From an uncultured Clostridia bacterium (lineage in GTDB: Bacteria > Bacillota > Clostridia > Oscillospirales > Oscillospiraceae): a DNA stretch of 5,387 bases. Where the stretch lies: the NCBI GenBank assembly GCA_946061345.1, contig CAMGRA010000067.1:1-5387 (forward strand), written 5' to 3'. Shown piece after piece: positions 4,183 to 5,387 of the stretch. Made by a program: the position numbers and the translations under genes. Within the stretch, counting starts at the first letter, position 1; every line of letters starts with the position of its first letter. The notes under the pieces were generated by a model. That model was not told the origin of the DNA and searched no databases. It saw only the letters and a program-made list of their open reading frames with translations.

Positions 4183-5387
4183 ATGCGTAATTTTGTCATT
4201 CGGGGCAACCTCTGCTGGAGCGAGAGCAGCGACAGCATCCGCCTGGTGTCCAAGGGCTATCTTGTCTGCGAGGAGGGCCGCTGCGCCGGTGTGTTCGAGA
4301 CGCTGCCGGAATGTTATGTCAACCTACCGCTGACCGACTACGGCGATGCCCTCATCATTCCCGGCCTGACTGACCTCCACCTCCACGCGCCCCAGTTTTC
4401 CTTCCGGGGTCTGGGCATGGACATGGAGCTGCTGGACTGGCTCAACACCTACACCTTCCCCGAGGAATCCAAATATGCCGATCTGGCCTATGCCGACCGG
4501 GCCTATACCATTTTTGCCGACCATCTGCGCCGCAGCGCCACCACCCGCGCCGCCGTTTTCGGCACCATCCACGTGCCGGCGACGACGCTGCTGATGGACA
4601 AAATGGAGCAGAGCGGCCTGGTCACCTACATAGGCAAGGTCAATATGGACCGCAACAGCCCGGACTATCTCTGCGAGACCGGCGCGGCGGCCTCTCTGGC
4701 GGACACGGAGCGCTGGATCTGCGAGACGAAGGACAGGTATGCCAACACCATGCCCATCCTGACGCCCCGTTTCGTGCCCTCCTGCACCGACGAGCTGCTG
4801 CAGGGTCTGGGGCGTCTGGCGGAGCGCTATCACCTGCCCGTCCAGAGCCATCTTTCGGAGAATTTCGGTGAGATCGCCTGGGTACAGGAGCTGTGCCCCG
4901 GTACGAGATTCTACGGCGAGGCCTACGACCGCTACGGCCTGTTCGGCGGCGATATCCCCTGCATTATGGCCCACTGCGTCCACAGCGGCGAGGAGGAGAC
5001 GGAGCTGATGCGGAAAAACGGCGTTTTTATCGCCCACTCTCCCCTGTCCAACACCAATCTGGCCAGCGGCGTGGCGCCTGTCTCCAAATATCTGGACCGC
5101 GGCCTGAATGTGGCGCTGGCCTCCGACATCGCCGGCGGCGACAGTGAAAACCTCTTTGCCTCCATGGCGGCGGCCATCCGCGCCTCCAAGCTCCGTTGGC
5201 GGCTGCTGGATCAGGAGGTCAAGCCCCTGACGGTGGATCAGGCCTTCTATCTGGGCACCCTGGGCGGCGGACGCTTCTTCGGCAAGGTGGGCGCCTTTGA
5301 AAAGGACTACGAATTCGACGCCGTGGTCATCGACGACACCACTCTGGACCATCCCCAGGAGCTGACCCTCCGCGCCCGTCTGGAGCG
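4183..5387 (+). CDS. guaD: Guanine deaminase (3' truncated)
   Basis: Guanine deaminase hydrolyses guanine to xanthine and ammonia, a step of purine salvage and breakdown in the cytosol. The frame runs from ATG 4183, with AGGAG at 4171-4175 placed 7 nt upstream, to the window edge with no stop: 401 full codons of a usual 430-450. It has the amidohydrolase (TIM-barrel) metal site: PGLTDLHLHAPQ with His66 and His68, QSHLSEN with His223 and Glu226, MAHCVH with His264, and LASDIAGG with Asp315. Guanine deaminase specificity is supported by HAPQFSF (the Gln contacts purine in characterised enzymes), TTRAAVFGTIH, and TPRFVPSCTDELL with Arg196. AHSPLSNTNLASG has Ser where AHCP is usual, which should be tolerated. 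A related aminohydrolase such as a chlorohydrolase is much less likely. It has its own promoter, so it is probably controlled apart from the tRNA operon. A long minus-strand ORF over 4324-5352 is a GC-driven shadow of this gene. Confidence 0.93.
   Translation, partial: MRNFVIRGNLCWSESSDSIRLVSKGYLVCEEGRCAGVFETLPECYVNLPLTDYGDALIIPGLTDLHLHAPQFSFRGLGMDMELLDWLNTYTFPEESKYADLAYADRAYTIFADHLRRSATTRAAVFGTIHVPATTLLMDKMEQSGLVTYIGKVNMDRNSPDYLCETGAAASLADTERWICETKDRYANTMPILTPRFVPSCTDELLQGLGRLAERYHLPVQSHLSENFGEIAWVQELCPGTRFYGEAYDRYGLFGGDIPCIMAHCVHSGEEETELMRKNGVFIAHSPLSNTNLASGVAPVSKYLDRGLNVALASDIAGGDSENLFASMAAAIRASKLRWRLLDQEVKPLTVDQAFYLGTLGGGRFFGKVGAFEKDYEFDAVVIDDTTLDHPQELTLRARLE

Noticed and set aside
3744..4253. 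169-codon minus-strand ORF spanning the cca-guaD junction
   Set aside because: It covers the end of cca, a strong + strand promoter and the start of guaD. The translation is Arg/Ser-rich with no domain.
4324..5352. 342-codon minus-strand ORF
   Set aside because: It lies antisense to guanine deaminase, whose metal-binding motifs are intact on the + strand. The translation is Gly/Val/Gln-rich with no recognisable domain, as expected of a shadow in GC-rich DNA.

Overview
The window looks like a moderately GC-rich chromosome segment from an anaerobic Bacillota/Clostridia, most likely an Oscillospiraceae/Ruminococcaceae-type gut bacterium. This placement rests on strong GGAGG-type Shine-Dalgarno sites, use of GTG and TTG starts, tightly overlapping genes, AT-rich promoter islands in GC-rich coding DNA, and the flavour of the proteins. 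It is inference without a database search. All recognised genes lie on the + strand, and no phage, transposon, CRISPR, rRNA or tRNA feature was seen.

Layout. (1) 1-1167: the 3' part of a PLP-dependent aminotransferase of the MocR-like aspartate aminotransferase type, cut by the left edge. (2) 1168-1297: an AT-rich gap with a perfect 7-bp dyad, an extended -10 promoter and a GAAA-capped hairpin in the presumed 5' UTR. (3) 1298-4122: a compact five-gene operon. It contains a 43-aa small protein, truA (tRNA pseudouridine synthase), an ArsC/Spx-fold thioredoxin-like protein, an 89-aa two-helix membrane protein with a zinc ribbon, and a class II CCA-adding tRNA nucleotidyltransferase with an HD domain. 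Each of the last four genes starts inside the end of the gene before it, with overlaps of 25, 4, 4 and 4 nt, so translational coupling is likely. (4) 4119-4182: a near-consensus sigma-A promoter whose -35 box overlaps the cca stop codon. (5) 4183-5387: the 5' part of a guanine deaminase gene, open at the right edge.

How they fit together. The central operon is a tRNA maturation unit: TruA modifies the anticodon arm and the CCA enzyme builds or repairs the 3' end. Three small proteins of unproven function travel with it. The flanking aminotransferase and guanine deaminase are nitrogen and purine metabolism genes that seem to be separately expressed.

Two real coding regions are easy to miss. 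One is the 43-aa ORF, which is short. The other is guanine deaminase, which has no stop codon in the window and is shadowed by a long antisense ORF. I found no clearly new biological system. The most useful second looks are the small leader protein, its promoter dyad, and the zinc-ribbon membrane protein between tRNA genes.
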